Source: Streptomyces luomodiensis (GTDB taxonomy: Bacteria; Actinomycetota; Actinomycetes; Streptomycetales; Streptomycetaceae). From it: a stretch of 64,000 nt of DNA. Shown here one piece after another: positions 42,227 to 50,759 of the stretch. The position numbers were made by a program, and so were the translations under genes. Each line of letters opens with the position of its first letter. Position 1 is the stretch's first letter. The stretch lies in contig NZ_CP117522.1 in NCBI RefSeq assembly GCF_031679605.1, positions 7,378,001-7,442,000 on the forward strand, in the 5' to 3' direction. The notes below the pieces were generated by a model. It was not told where the DNA came from, searched no databases, and saw nothing but the letters and a program-made list of their open reading frames with translations.

Positions 42227-43401
42227 CCGCGTACCCGTCCGCGCCGATCCCCCGCTTCACCGGCGACGCCGCCCCGTACGGCGGGGGCGATCCGTACGCC
42301 GACTACCGGACCGCCGACTTCCCCTTCACCCACCTCGTGGACCTGGCCGACCGGCGGCTCGGCGGCAGCGTGCTCGCGGCCAACGACGAGTTCTTCGCCG
42401 AGCGCGAGAACCTGCTGAAGCCCGAAGCACCGCGGTTCGACCCCGACTCCTTCGGCCACAAGGGCAAGGTCATGGACGGCTGGGAGACCCGGCGGCGGCG
42501 CGGGGCCACGGCCGACAGCCCGCATCCGGCCGAGGACGACCACGACTGGGCCCTGATCCGCCTCGGCGCGCCCGGGGTCGTCCACGGCATCGTCGTCGAC
42601 ACCGCCCACTTCCGCGGCAACCACCCGCGAGCGGTGAGCGTCGAGGCGACGGCGGTGGACGGCACCCCGTCCCCCGGGGAACTCCTCGCCGCCGACACCG
42701 CCTGGACCGAACTCGTCCCCCGCACGCCGATCGGCGGCCACGCGGCCAACGGCTTCGCCGTCCCGGTCCGGCGCCGCTTCACCCACCTGCGCCTCAAGCA
42801 GTACCCCGACGGCGGCATCGCCCGCCTCCGCGTCCACGGCGAGGTCGCCCCCGACCCGGCCTGGCTCACCGCCCTCGGCACCTTCGACCTGGTGGCCCTG
42901 GAGAACGGCGGCACCGCCGAGGACGCCTCCGACCGCTTCTACTCCCCGCCCGCCAACTCCATCCAGCCGGGCCGCTCCCAGCGGATGGACGAGGGCTGGG
43001 AGACCCGCCGCCGCCGCGACACCGGCCACGACTGGGTCCGCTACCGCCTCGCCGCCCAGGCGACCCTCCGCGCCGTGGAGATCGACACCGGCTGCTACAA
43101 GGGCAACGCGCCGGGGTGGGCGGCGCTGTACGGCCTCGACGCGACGTCCGGCGCGGACCCGGCCGACCCCACGGCACCCGGCTGGACCGAACTCCTGCCC
43201 CGCACCCGCCTCCAGCCCGACACGGTCCACCGCCTCCCGCTCACCGCGGCCCCGCCGGTCACCCACGTCCGCATCGACATCCACCCGGACGGGGGCATCG
43301 CCCGGCTGCGGCTGCACGGGACACCGACCGAGGACGGCGCGCGGTGGCTCGCCGCACGCCATGCGGAGCTGACCGACCAGCTCCCGCCCCGGCGGACGTA
43401 A
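42223..43401 (+). CDS. alc: Allantoicase
   Basis: Splits allantoate into ureidoglycolate and urea. The 392-residue protein has the family's two repeated beta-sandwich halves. Each contains a [26 protein letters not shown] element followed by [41 protein letters not shown] and the strand [21 protein letters not shown], or its counterpart [24 protein letters not shown] overlap with allB indicates coupled translation. No ureidoglycolate lyase gene is seen in the window. Confidence 0.95.
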   Translation: MTAYPSAPIPRFTGDAAPYGGGDPYADYRTADFPFTHLVDLADRRLGGSVLAANDEFFAERENLLKPEAPRFDPDSFGHKGKVMDGWETRRRRGATADSPHPAEDDHDWALIRLGAPGVVHGIVVDTAHFRGNHPRAVSVEATAVDGTPSPGELLAADTAWTELVPRTPIGGHAANGFAVPVRRRFTHLRLKQYPDGGIARLRVHGEVAPDPAWLTALGTFDLVALENGGTAEDASDRFYSPPANSIQPGRSQRMDEGWETRRRRDTGHDWVRYRLAAQATLRAVEIDTGCYKGNAPGWAALYGLDATSGADPADPTAPGWTELLPRTRLQPDTVHRLPLTAAPPVTHVRIDIHPDGGIARLRLHGTPTEDGARWLAARHAELTDQLPPRRT

Positions 43402-43458
43402 CCGACCAACTCGGCCATCCGCTCGCCGGGCCGGCCGACCGCACGCTTGCCCTTCGTT

Positions 43459-44022
43459 TCAGCGGTCGGTGGCGCGGACGCCCTCAAGCTGGAGGGTCAG
43501 GTGCCGGCGCCAGTCTTCGCCGCCCGTCATGTTCGCCATCGCCCCGCGGGTGATGAGGACGAAGTCGGAGGCCTGGAAGTCGGTTCGTAGGTGGCCGGCG
43601 TCGATGGCGCGCCGCACGACGCGTTCGACGATCGCCGCGAACGCGGTCTTCTCGGCGTCGATCTCGCCCCAGCTCGGCTCCTGCGGGCCGAGCAAGGCGA
43701 AGCGGAACGCCGCGTCGGGCTGCGCGGATTCCAGGTATCCGTACAGCAGCGTCTCGAAGGCCGTCCACGGGTCCTCGATCCGCTCGGCGCTTCGGGCCAG
43801 GCTGGTCATCGCTTCGAACCGGCGGCCGATGATCGCGGCCCGCAGGGCCTGCTTGTCCGCGAAGTGCCGATACAGGGTGCCGACGCCCAGACCGGCGCGC
43901 TCGGCGATCTCGTCCATCTGCACGCTCTCGCCCCGCCGGGCGAACAGTTCGCTGGCCGCGTCGAGGATGGCCTCGCGGTTGCGCCGAGCGTCGGCACGCA
44001 GCGAGGGGCCCCGGGTGGTCAT
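43459..44022 (-). CDS. TetR family transcriptional regulator
   Basis: A 187-residue TetR protein with the N-terminal HTH (RREAILDAASELFARRG-type, then QMDEIAERAGLGVGTLYRHFADKQAL) and a helical ligand domain. It is divergent from the NmrA-like gene, whose leader holds the dyad GAACC-N8-GGTTC (near 44069). That dyad is a plausible operator controlling both genes. The ligand is unknown. Confidence 0.9.
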   Translation of the reverse strand: MTTRGPSLRADARRNREAILDAASELFARRGESVQMDEIAERAGLGVGTLYRHFADKQALRAAIIGRRFEAMTSLARSAERIEDPWTAFETLLYGYLESAQPDAAFRFALLGPQEPSWGEIDAEKTAFAAIVERVVRRAIDAGHLRTDFQASDFVLITRGAMANMTGGEDWRRHLTLQLEGVRATDR

Positions 44023-44037
44023 GGCTCCTGATGGTAG

Positions 44038-44066
44038 TTGACGGCGTGGAGGGCCCGCATTAGCGT
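44038..44066 (+). promoter_or_regulatory. Promoter of the NmrA-like gene
   Basis: TTGACG (44038-44043), a 17-bp spacer and TAGCGT (44061-44066) form a near-consensus vegetative promoter. GAAC-CGGA-GTTC and the longer dyad GAACC-N8-GGTTC directly follow it and could be the TetR operator. Confidence 0.65.
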
Positions 44067-44106
44067 CCGGAACCGGAGTTCAGGTTCATCTTATGGAGGA
44101 GTTCTC

Positions 44107-44988
44107 GTGATCGTCGTCACCACACCGACCGGACAAATCGGCAGTCAACTCGTGCGACGGCTGCTCGACGGGGGCAAGGCGGTCCGGGTCGTCACCCGTG
44201 ATGCCTCGCGCCTTGACCAGACCGTGCGCGACCAGGTCGAGATCGTCGAGGGCCGCCACGACGATCCGACCGTGCTCGACAAGGCGCTGCCCGGAGCCGA
44301 CGCCCTGTTCTGGCTGGTCCCCCCGAACCCCGCCGCGCCGAGCACGATGGAGCATTACCTGTCCTTCGCCCGCACCGGCGCCGCGGCCGTGGCCCGCCAC
44401 GACGTCGGCCACCTCGTGGCCGTGAGCAGTGCCGGTCACGGATGGACGAGCCCGGCCGGCGTGCTGTCCGCGGCCTTCGCCATGGACGCGCACCTGGCCA
44501 CGTCCGGTGCGGCCTACCGGTCGCTGGCCCTGCCCTTCTACATGGAGAACCTGCTCGGCCAGCTCGACGCGATCCGCCGGCACAACGCGTTCTCCCTGAC
44601 CTGCGCCGGCGACCAGCCACTGGCCACGATCGCGACACGCGACATCGCCGAGGCCGCCGCCGGCCTGCTGACCGACCTGTCCTGGGCCGGGCAGGCCGAC
44701 CTGCCCCTGTTCGGGCCCGACCGCCTCACGCCCGAGGGCATGGCCGAGGTGATCAGCGAAGAACTCGACATGCCCGTCGCCTACCGCCGCATCACCGTGG
44801 ACGAGTACGCCTCGGCGCTGCGTTCCCGCGGACTCGGCGACCGGATGGTGCGGGACCTCGTCGAGACGTTCGCCGCCCAGGACGGCGGTATCTACGACGC
44901 GGACTGGGCCACCGCGACGATCGCGGCCACCGGCTTCCGGACCTGGTGCCGGCAGGTGCTCAAGCCTGCCGCGCACGCCACGTCGTAG
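44107..44988 (+). CDS. NmrA-like NAD(P)-binding protein
   Basis: A 293-residue atypical short-chain dehydrogenase. The N-terminus VIVVTTPTGQIGSQLVRRLL is the dinucleotide loop with a shortened glycine motif (TGQIG). VRVVTRDASRL, ALFWLVPPNP and LPFYMENLLGQLDAIR follow. This layout matches NmrA/QorB-type quinone reductases or redox sensors. The usual Tyr-Lys catalytic pair is absent. The GTG at 44107 has GGAGGA 6 bp upstream. It is divergently controlled by the adjacent TetR gene. Confidence 0.85.
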   Translation: MIVVTTPTGQIGSQLVRRLLDGGKAVRVVTRDASRLDQTVRDQVEIVEGRHDDPTVLDKALPGADALFWLVPPNPAAPSTMEHYLSFARTGAAAVARHDVGHLVAVSSAGHGWTSPAGVLSAAFAMDAHLATSGAAYRSLALPFYMENLLGQLDAIRRHNAFSLTCAGDQPLATIATRDIAEAAAGLLTDLSWAGQADLPLFGPDRLTPEGMAEVISEELDMPVAYRRITVDEYASALRSRGLGDRMVRDLVETFAAQDGGIYDADWATATIAATGFRTWCRQVLKPAAHATS

Positions 44989-45114
44989 GCCCACGCCTCC
45001 AGCCGGCCGCGACGGAACCTGGTGGTCCGGGTCGGACGTTGACCCGGATGTCCGGTTGTGACGGCACCTGACACCACCGGACACCACCTGACGCGACCCT
45101 CGAGGAGAACTGCT

Positions 45115-45942
45115 GTGACCCTGCGGCAAGAGATCGTCGGCAACGCCATGCAGATGGCGGTCTGCACCCTTCAGCCGGGGCAGACCGTCTACTGCGAGGC
45201 CGGGAAGTTCCTGTTCAAGACGGCCAACGTGACGATGGAGACCCGGCTGTCCGGACCGAGCGCGGGCGGCGGTCAGCCCGGGGGCAACGGCGGCAGCGGC
45301 GGGGGCGGCGGCATGGGCGGGATGCTGCGCCAGGCCATGGGCACCGCCATGCAGGTGGGGCAGCGGGCGCTGGCCGGGGAGTCGCTGGCGTTCCAGTACT
45401 TCACCGCCGCCGGCGGCGAGGGCACCGTCGGCTTCGCGGGGGTGCTGCCCGGCGAGATGCGGGCGCTGGAGCTGGACGGGACGCGGGCCTGGTTCGCGGA
45501 GAAGGACGCCTTCGTGGCGGCCGAGTCCACCGTGGAGTTCGGGATCGCGTTCCAGGGCGGGAAGACCGGGCGCAGCGGCGGTGAGGGGTTCATCCTGGAG
45601 AAGTTCACCGGGCGCGGCACCGTGATCATCTGTGGTGCGGGCAACTTCATCGACCTGAATCCGGCCGATTTCGGCGGCCGGATCGAGGTCGACACCGGCT
45701 GCATCGTGGCCTTCGAGGAAGGCATCCGGTACGGCGTGGAGCGGATCGGCGGGCTCAACCGCCAGGGGCTGATGAACGCGGTCTTCGGCGGCGAGGGGCT
45801 GTCGCTGGCCACCCTGGAAGGCAATGGACGGGTGATCCTCCAGTCGCTCACCATCGAGGGCCTGGCGAACGCCCTGAAGAAGGCGCAGGGCGGCGACAAG
45901 CAGGGGCCGACGGGCGGGCTGTTCTCCACCCACGCGGGGTGA
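45115..45942 (+). CDS. AIM24/TIGR00266 family protein
   Basis: A 275-residue beta-prism protein of the AIM24 family, of unknown biochemical function. Conserved segments are VYCEAGKFLFKTANVTMETR, a Gly/Met-rich loop, FQYFTAAGGEGTVGFAGVLPGE, the central strand RGTVIICGAGNFIDLNP, and VAFEEGIRYGVERIGGL. A Gly-Asn-Ser-Gly insert (about residues 48-65) is longer than usual. The GTG at 45115 has GAGGAG upstream. It is convergent with the amidohydrolase gene 12 bp away. Confidence 0.85.
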   Translation: MTLRQEIVGNAMQMAVCTLQPGQTVYCEAGKFLFKTANVTMETRLSGPSAGGGQPGGNGGSGGGGGMGGMLRQAMGTAMQVGQRALAGESLAFQYFTAAGGEGTVGFAGVLPGEMRALELDGTRAWFAEKDAFVAAESTVEFGIAFQGGKTGRSGGEGFILEKFTGRGTVIICGAGNFIDLNPADFGGRIEVDTGCIVAFEEGIRYGVERIGGLNRQGLMNAVFGGEGLSLATLEGNGRVILQSLTIEGLANALKKAQGGDKQGPTGGLFSTHAG

Positions 45943-45953
45943 CGGCGGCCGGC

Positions 45954-47351
45954 TCAGACCGGGAGCGGCAGACCGGCGGCGTGGAAGAGCCGGTCACGGG
46001 AGGCCGCGGCCTCGTCGAAGACGGCGTCGCCTCCCTTCAGCACACCATTCTCCTTGCGGACCTCACCGGCCACCACGACGAGGTCGACATTGCCGGCGTG
46101 GCCGCCCGCGACGATCGTGGCCCCGATGTCCGTGGCGGGCAGCATGTTGGCGTGATCGAGGCGGATCATGATCAGGTCGGCTTCCTTGCCCGGGGTCAGG
46201 CTGCCGGTGCGGTCGTCGATCCCCGCGGCCCGTGCGCCCTCGATGGTCGCGAAGGACAGCAGGTCGGCGGCGTCGAACGTGGGCAGGCCGGGAACACGGT
46301 CCATGGGCCCGGCCGCACCGGCGAGGACCAGCTGCTGGTAGGCGAGCGTCGCCCGCATGACGCCGAACATGTCACCGCTCACGATCGTCTCGGTGTCCAC
46401 GCTGAGGCTCGGGCGGACACCGGCGGCCAGCAGCCGGTTGGTGGCCGGCTGACCCAGGCCCGGCATGAAGACCTCCAGGGCGCCGGCCACGGACGCGGTG
46501 GCGCCGCGTGCGGCCAGCATTCTCAGCTCCTCGTCGGTCGATGTGCACAGATGGATGAACGTCATGTCCGAGGCGAGCAGCCCGGCCTCCTCCAGCTGCC
46601 GTACGGCCTGCTGCTCCGCCCCCCACTCGCCGAGGCCCACGTGCATGCTGATGCGCAGGCCCAGCTCACGGGCGAGCCGGATGTCATGCTCGGACACATC
46701 GGGGGTGGACAGCTCCGGGCCGCGGAGCATGGCGTTGAGGGTCACCCGCGCCGAGTCGTCGGAGAGCACCTCGTTGCGGATGCGCCGAATGTCGTCGGGG
46801 TGGGTGCGGTCACTGCCGAACTGCCACTGCTCGGCCTCCGTGGACGGCCAGCCGTGGTCGAAGACGGCGCGGATGCCCGACTCCCAGTGCGCGGCGATCG
46901 CCGCGTCCGAGTGCTCGGGGCTGTTGCTGATGTGCGACTCGTCCCGCACGGTGGTCACCCCGGAGTCGAGGGACATCAGGTCCGCCGCCAGGTTGCCGAC
47001 GTGTACGTCCCGGGGCTCGAAGTACTGTCCGAGGCCGATTTGCACCTGGCTGCGGTACTCCTGGTAGGTCCAGGCGGGGCCGAGGTTGCGCAGCGCTCCC
47101 TGCCAGTTGTGGCGGTGGGTATCGATGAAACCGGGCAGCACGGCGTTCCCCGTGCCGTTGATGACCCTGGCCCGGTCGTCGGAGAGGTCCCGGCCGATCT
47201 CGAGGATCCTGCCGTCGGCGACGAGGACGTCGCCCACGAAGTTGCCGAGCTTGTCGTCCTGAGTCATCAGGTACGCGCCCTTGATCAGGATGCGTTCCTT
47301 GTTCTGCGGGTTCTGCGGGTTCTGCGGGTTCTGCGGCTGGTTCTGGGACAC
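45954..47351 (-). CDS. Amidohydrolase of the AtzA/TrzN-like subgroup
   Basis: A 465-residue metal-dependent hydrolase of the cytosine deaminase/chlorohydrolase group. Motifs: LPGFIDTHRHNWQGALRNLG (HxH), the His of GLRISMHVGLGEWGAEQQ, the His of MTFIHLCTSTDEEL and the Asp of PSLSVDTETIVSGDMF. The last replaces the usual GTD, so the mechanism and substrate (deamination or dehalogenation) cannot be assigned. The extreme N-terminus MSQNQPQNPQNPQNPQN comes from a 9-bp tandem repeat and probably contributes nothing to the fold. It is followed on the same strand, upstream, by a membrane exporter gene. Confidence 0.87.
   Translation of the reverse strand: MSQNQPQNPQNPQNPQNKERILIKGAYLMTQDDKLGNFVGDVLVADGRILEIGRDLSDDRARVINGTGNAVLPGFIDTHRHNWQGALRNLGPAWTYQEYRSQVQIGLGQYFEPRDVHVGNLAADLMSLDSGVTTVRDESHISNSPEHSDAAIAAHWESGIRAVFDHGWPSTEAEQWQFGSDRTHPDDIRRIRNEVLSDDSARVTLNAMLRGPELSTPDVSEHDIRLARELGLRISMHVGLGEWGAEQQAVRQLEEAGLLASDMTFIHLCTSTDEELRMLAARGATASVAGALEVFMPGLGQPATNRLLAAGVRPSLSVDTETIVSGDMFGVMRATLAYQQLVLAGAAGPMDRVPGLPTFDAADLLSFATIEGARAAGIDDRTGSLTPGKEADLIMIRLDHANMLPATDIGATIVAGGHAGNVDLVVVAGEVRKENGVLKGGDAVFDEAAASRDRLFHAAGLPLPV
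47301..47336. repeat. Four 9-bp tandem repeats at the amidohydrolase N-terminus
   Basis: GTTCTGCGG occurs four times in a row (47301-47336) and encodes the repeated Pro-Gln-Asn at the start of the protein. In-frame copy change would only lengthen or shorten the tail. Confidence 0.9.
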
Positions 47352-47454
47352 CTGTGGTTCCTTTCGTGCCGGGGGCGGCTCTGTGTTGCCCGTCCATCGA
47401 GGGAGGGACGGTGGGGCGGGTCCGGGTCCGGGTCCGGTCGGACGCGGACGTGGA

Positions 47455-48492
47455 TCACATCGTGGGGGTGCCTCGCGGGCGCCGGGAGGCGATCCAGACG
47501 GCGCCGAACGTGAGCGACGCGCCGAGGATGGTGAGGACGGAGGGGGACCGGCCGCCCGAAGGGACGAGGAAGTCCAGGGCGATCGAACCGGCGAGCTGCC
47601 CCGCGATAGAGGCCATGCTCAGCAGCAGGACACCGATCCGGCGCACCAGGAACGCCGAGGCGCCGATGAACACCACGCCGCACAGACCACCGAGGTAGAC
47701 CCACAAGCTGGTGGGCAGCGGGGCCCCCGCGGTCCCCTGTACGAGTGTTTTCGCCCCCCAGGCCGCGACGAGGAAGACCGCACCGACAAGGAAGTTGAGC
47801 CAGGTCGCTGCGAGCGGCGAGCCCGACGCGGCCGTCGTCGCTCCGTTCAGGGCCTGCTGCACACCGAGGAGGAAGCCCGCGACGATGGCGGCGAGGGCCG
47901 GCAGGATGATCGTGGCCGGGGCCGGGGTGTCGGTGAAACGGGGCAGGGCGGACACGACCGCGGCCACCAGGATGACAGCCGCTCCCGTGAGCCGAGCGGC
48001 GCCCGGTCGCTGCCGCAGGCCGCCGCCGATACCCCGGCTGTCCACGATCAGACCGCCGAAGGTCTGACCGGCGATGGCCGACACGGTGAACACGGCGATT
48101 CCCGTGACCAGCGCGGCGGTGGACTGGGCCACGGCGAACGTGCCGCCGAGCACACCGGCCAGCAAGTACCGGCGGGGGAGCCGACCGTCCCGTGCAGCGC
48201 CGGCCAGGCTGCGCAGCGCGCCGCGCAGCCCGGGGGAGAAGAGCGCGAGGAGGGACAACAGGACGAGTCCGCCCGAGAAACTGATCGCCGCCGCGGCGAT
48301 GCCGTCGTCGAGGCGATGACTCAGCTCACCGTTCAGACGGGCCTGTACCGGTACCACCATGCCGGCTGCGATGGCCGCCACGACGGCCGGCGAGCCGCCG
48401 CGCGGCACGGACGGGCGGGGCTGTTCCGCCGGCTGGGGGCCGGGCCCGGCAGGACGACGGCCTGACCCGGGCAGTGCGGTGGGAGTGCTCAT
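47455..48492 (-). CDS. DMT family transporter, YdcZ type (two fused EamA-like halves)
   Basis: A 345-residue integral membrane protein with about ten hydrophobic helices, starting at VVAAIAAGMVVPVQARLNGEL and including ISFSGGLVLLSLLALFS, LAGVLGGTFAVAQSTAALV, ILPALAAIVAGFLLGVQQALNG, TWLNFLVGAVFLVAAW and VYLGGLCGVVFIGASAF. The VPVQARLNGEL and GVQQALNGATTAASGSPLAATWLNFLVG repeats are signatures of the YdcZ/DMT superfamily, here as a duplicated form. The substrate is unknown. It lies upstream of the amidohydrolase gene with the same orientation and may be coexpressed. Confidence 0.88.
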   Translation of the reverse strand: MSTPTALPGSGRRPAGPGPQPAEQPRPSVPRGGSPAVVAAIAAGMVVPVQARLNGELSHRLDDGIAAAAISFSGGLVLLSLLALFSPGLRGALRSLAGAARDGRLPRRYLLAGVLGGTFAVAQSTAALVTGIAVFTVSAIAGQTFGGLIVDSRGIGGGLRQRPGAARLTGAAVILVAAVVSALPRFTDTPAPATIILPALAAIVAGFLLGVQQALNGATTAASGSPLAATWLNFLVGAVFLVAAWGAKTLVQGTAGAPLPTSLWVYLGGLCGVVFIGASAFLVRRIGVLLLSMASIAGQLAGSIALDFLVPSGGRSPSVLTILGASLTFGAVWIASRRPRGTPTM

Positions 48493-48589
48493 GTCGAAGT
48501 TCCTTCAAGAAGGGCTGCGGCCGGACGGGGGCCCCGGCCGCTGACGTCCGGTCGCGCCCCGCCTGCGGCAGGGCCCCCGCAGGTCGCTC

Positions 48590-49468
48590 TCAGAAGTCCG
48601 TACGCGCGATGTCGTCGAGGACCGACGGTCCGGTGGGGGACCAGCCCAGGACACGCCGGGCCCTGTCGCCGAGCACCGTGCACGTGGACGACCTGGCCGA
48701 GCTGTACGTGCTCGCGCTGGAGAAGGCCCCGGCCGGTTCGTACTTCATCGGCGCCGGCGGCGCGAACCCGACCGTACGGGAGATCACCGAAGCGGTGAGC
48801 CGCTCCGTCGGCCTGGCCGGACGCGTCGAGCCCGAACCCGTCGTGCAGACGCTCGACCGGCTCGGCCTGCTCGGCGAGGCCCTTCTCCTCGACCAGCAGG
48901 CTTCGGAGTGCTGGTCACCGGGACCGATCATGGTGAGCGCCGGGGTGTTTCCGGCGGTTCGGGGACCGGCGGCGACGAGGTTCAGCAAACCGCCGCCGTG
49001 GCCGTACACCACCGCCGGTGCGATGACCGAGGTCCGGACGTTCTGCGCGTCGCGCACGAGCGTGCCGAGCGGCACCCGCCAGGCGGTCAGCCGCGGGGGG
49101 TTCATGCCGGACGACTCGGTGATCGCCGAACCGCTGCCGTGCAGCCAGACACCGGTGGTGTGCACGAACGGCCGGTCCGTGTCCCGCAGCGCGCGCAGGA
49201 AGCTGGTGACGGCCACCTCGTCGACGGTCGCGCTGGTCTCGTCGCCCGGCGAGGCCACGTGGATCACGCCCTCGCTCGCGGCCGCGAGTTCCTCCAGGGT
49301 GTCGCCGTCCGCCAAGTCGGCGACCGCGGGCTCGACGCCCTTGGCCCGCACCAGCTCGGCCTTCTCGGCGGAGCGGACCACGGCGGTGACCTGGTGGCCG
49401 CCGGAGATGAGTCGATCGAGCACCGCGGCTCCGATGTAGCCGGTGCCGCCGGTGAGCAATACGCGCAT
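48590..49468 (-). CDS. NAD-dependent epimerase/dehydratase gene with an internal inverted block
   Basis: The first 187 residues are a normal extended-SDR protein: the NAD loop VLLTGGTGYIGAAVLDRL, VIHVASPGDETSA, VHTTGVWLHGSGSAITESS and VIAPAVVYGHGGGLLNL, ending IGPGDQH. The last 27 residues (GDRARRVLGW onward) are a normal C-terminus. The 78 residues between are nonsense in this frame, but the opposite strand of that stretch encodes the missing family segment (VHVDDLAELYVLALEKAP to EALLLDQQAS). The gene is thus probably inactive in this orientation, though the frame stays open. The ATG at 49468 has AGAGG 6 bp upstream. The LysR gene is divergent. Confidence 0.85.
   Translation of the reverse strand: MRVLLTGGTGYIGAAVLDRLISGGHQVTAVVRSAEKAELVRAKGVEPAVADLADGDTLEELAAASEGVIHVASPGDETSATVDEVAVTSFLRALRDTDRPFVHTTGVWLHGSGSAITESSGMNPPRLTAWRVPLGTLVRDAQNVRTSVIAPAVVYGHGGGLLNLVAAGPRTAGNTPALTMIGPGDQHSEACWSRRRASPSRPSRSSVCTTGSGSTRPARPTERLTASVISRTVGFAPPAPMKYEPAGAFSSASTYSSARSSTCTVLGDRARRVLGWSPTGPSVLDDIARTDF
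48671..48905 (+). other. 235-bp inverted segment of the epimerase gene
   Basis: Read on the plus strand from 48672 this block encodes STVHVDDLAELYVLALE through GGANPTVREITEAVSRSVG to LLLDQQAS, exactly the SDR segment missing from the minus-strand gene. Flipping 48671-48905 gives the junctions CAC-TCG-AGC-ACC and GCT-TCG-GGC-GAC in perfect frame on both sides. Only short complementary bases (TCG/CGA type) flank the ends; no long inverted repeat and no recombinase gene are seen nearby. Confidence 0.88.
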
Positions 49469-49599
49469 GGTCATCCTCTTTCGCTGACGTTTCCAGGCCG
49501 GGTGGTTGGCCCGCACGACAACAGTCGCCCTGTCCGGCTATCGTGTCCAACGAATGTTTTCGAATGACCGATCGGACTTACCGATGAATGAGGTGGGGT

Positions 49600-50499
49600 G
49601 TGGACCAGAAGCGGTTGGAGTACTTCATCACCGTCGCCGAGGAGCTGAACTTCACGCGGGCGGCCCAGCGGCTGCACGTCACCCAGTCCACGCTCTCGGC
49701 CGGTATCAAGGCCCTGGAGCAGGAGCTCCGGACCGAACTGCTCCTCCGCTCCACGCGGTCGGTCAGATTGACGGAGGCCGGCTCGGCGTTCCTCCCCGAG
49801 GCGCGGACCGCGATCGAGGTGCTCGACCGGGCGCGGGCGGCGGTGGAGCCGCTCGCCACGGGGCTGCGCGGCAGCCTCACCGTGGGCGTCCTCAGCGGGC
49901 TGACGGTGATCGACGTACCCGCGCTGGCCGGTGCATTCCACCGGCACTATCCCGAGGTCCGATTGCGCACCGAGACCTCCCAGCGGGGAACCTCCGGGCT
50001 GATCGAGCGGATCAAGGAGAGCCATGTCGACGTGGCCTTCGTGGGAGCCGACATCAAGGACGAACACCTCAGATCGAGGGCCATCAAGAAGTACGAGGTC
50101 CAGCTGCTGGTCCCCGCCGATCACCCACTGGCCGGCCGGAAGAGCGTGCGGCTCGGCGACGTCGCCGGGGAATCCTTCGTCGACATGCCCGCCGGTTTCG
50201 GGCAACGCCGGGTCGTGGACGACGCGTTCGCGAAGGAGGAGCTGTTCCGGCGGGTCCTCATCGAGGTCTCGGACATCACCACGATCGCGGACTACGTGGC
50301 GCACGGCCTGGGCGTGGCGCTGTTGCCCCCGGACTTCGCCGCGGCGGTCGGGGACGCTGTCCGTACCGTCCCCCTCGCGGACGCCCGACTGGCCTGGACG
50401 CTCAGCGTGGTCACCTCCGCGACGCGTCCGCCGACGCGGGCGCTGCACGCCTTCCTCGACTTGATCCCGCACCACATCCGGCGCGACCGCGTGTTCTGA
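49600..50499 (+). CDS. LysR family transcriptional regulator
   Basis: A 299-residue LysR protein with a typical N-terminal HTH (MDQKRLEYFITVAEELNFTRAAQRLHVTQSTLSAGIKALEQEL) and a periplasmic-binding-protein-like effector domain (GSLTVGVLSGLTVIDVPALAGAF, then VDVAFVGADIKDEHL and VAHGLGVALLPPDFA). It is divergent from the epimerase gene, the usual arrangement for LysR control of a single SDR gene. The GTG at 49600 was chosen because GAGG lies 6 bp upstream; the ATG at 49588 lacks a site. The inducer is unknown. Confidence 0.9.
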   Translation: MDQKRLEYFITVAEELNFTRAAQRLHVTQSTLSAGIKALEQELRTELLLRSTRSVRLTEAGSAFLPEARTAIEVLDRARAAVEPLATGLRGSLTVGVLSGLTVIDVPALAGAFHRHYPEVRLRTETSQRGTSGLIERIKESHVDVAFVGADIKDEHLRSRAIKKYEVQLLVPADHPLAGRKSVRLGDVAGESFVDMPAGFGQRRVVDDAFAKEELFRRVLIEVSDITTIADYVAHGLGVALLPPDFAAAVGDAVRTVPLADARLAWTLSVVTSATRPPTRALHAFLDLIPHHIRRDRVF

Positions 50500-50570
50500 A
50501 CGGACGTCGCCGGCCGGGACGTCGACTACGGTACGGCGCGGCCCCCGGGCCGCAGTCCCTGGGCCACCGC

Positions 50571-50759
50571 CTACTTCGCGCCCGCCACGTAGAAGAGGAA
50601 GAACAGAAAAGCGGCGATGAAGTGGACGCCCACCAGGTAGATGAAGACCCGGACGGTGAAGGTCATCGGCGCCCGGTCCTCCTCGTTCGGTCCGGTCCGG
50701 GCACTCGCCGGCGGGCCCGTCCGGGCATCGGTCGCGCTCAGGTCGTTCGCGTCCTTCAT
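50571..50759 (-). CDS. DUF6126 small membrane protein
   Basis: A 62-residue protein. The first 30 residues are hydrophilic (DLSATDARTGPPASARTGP) and the rest is a single membrane helix (FTVRVFIYLVGVHFIAAFLFFLFYVAGAK). This matches the Streptomyces DUF6126 family. Its ATG overlaps the stop of the XRE-cupin gene (ATGA), so the two are translated as a pair, as in other Streptomyces. Function unknown; it may be a membrane partner of the regulated system or of the regulator. Confidence 0.8.
   Translation of the reverse strand: MKDANDLSATDARTGPPASARTGPNEEDRAPMTFTVRVFIYLVGVHFIAAFLFFLFYVAGAK

Noticed and set aside
48671..48905. Dedicated invertase-driven phase switch
   Set aside because: The inversion itself is well supported, but no recombinase gene and no long flanking inverted repeats are visible in the window, so a specific switch mechanism is not claimed.
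48474..49439. Plus-strand gene carrying the inverted SDR segment
   Set aside because: The frame beyond the 78 homologous codons is antisense of the epimerase N-terminus and has no start; it is explained by the inversion.
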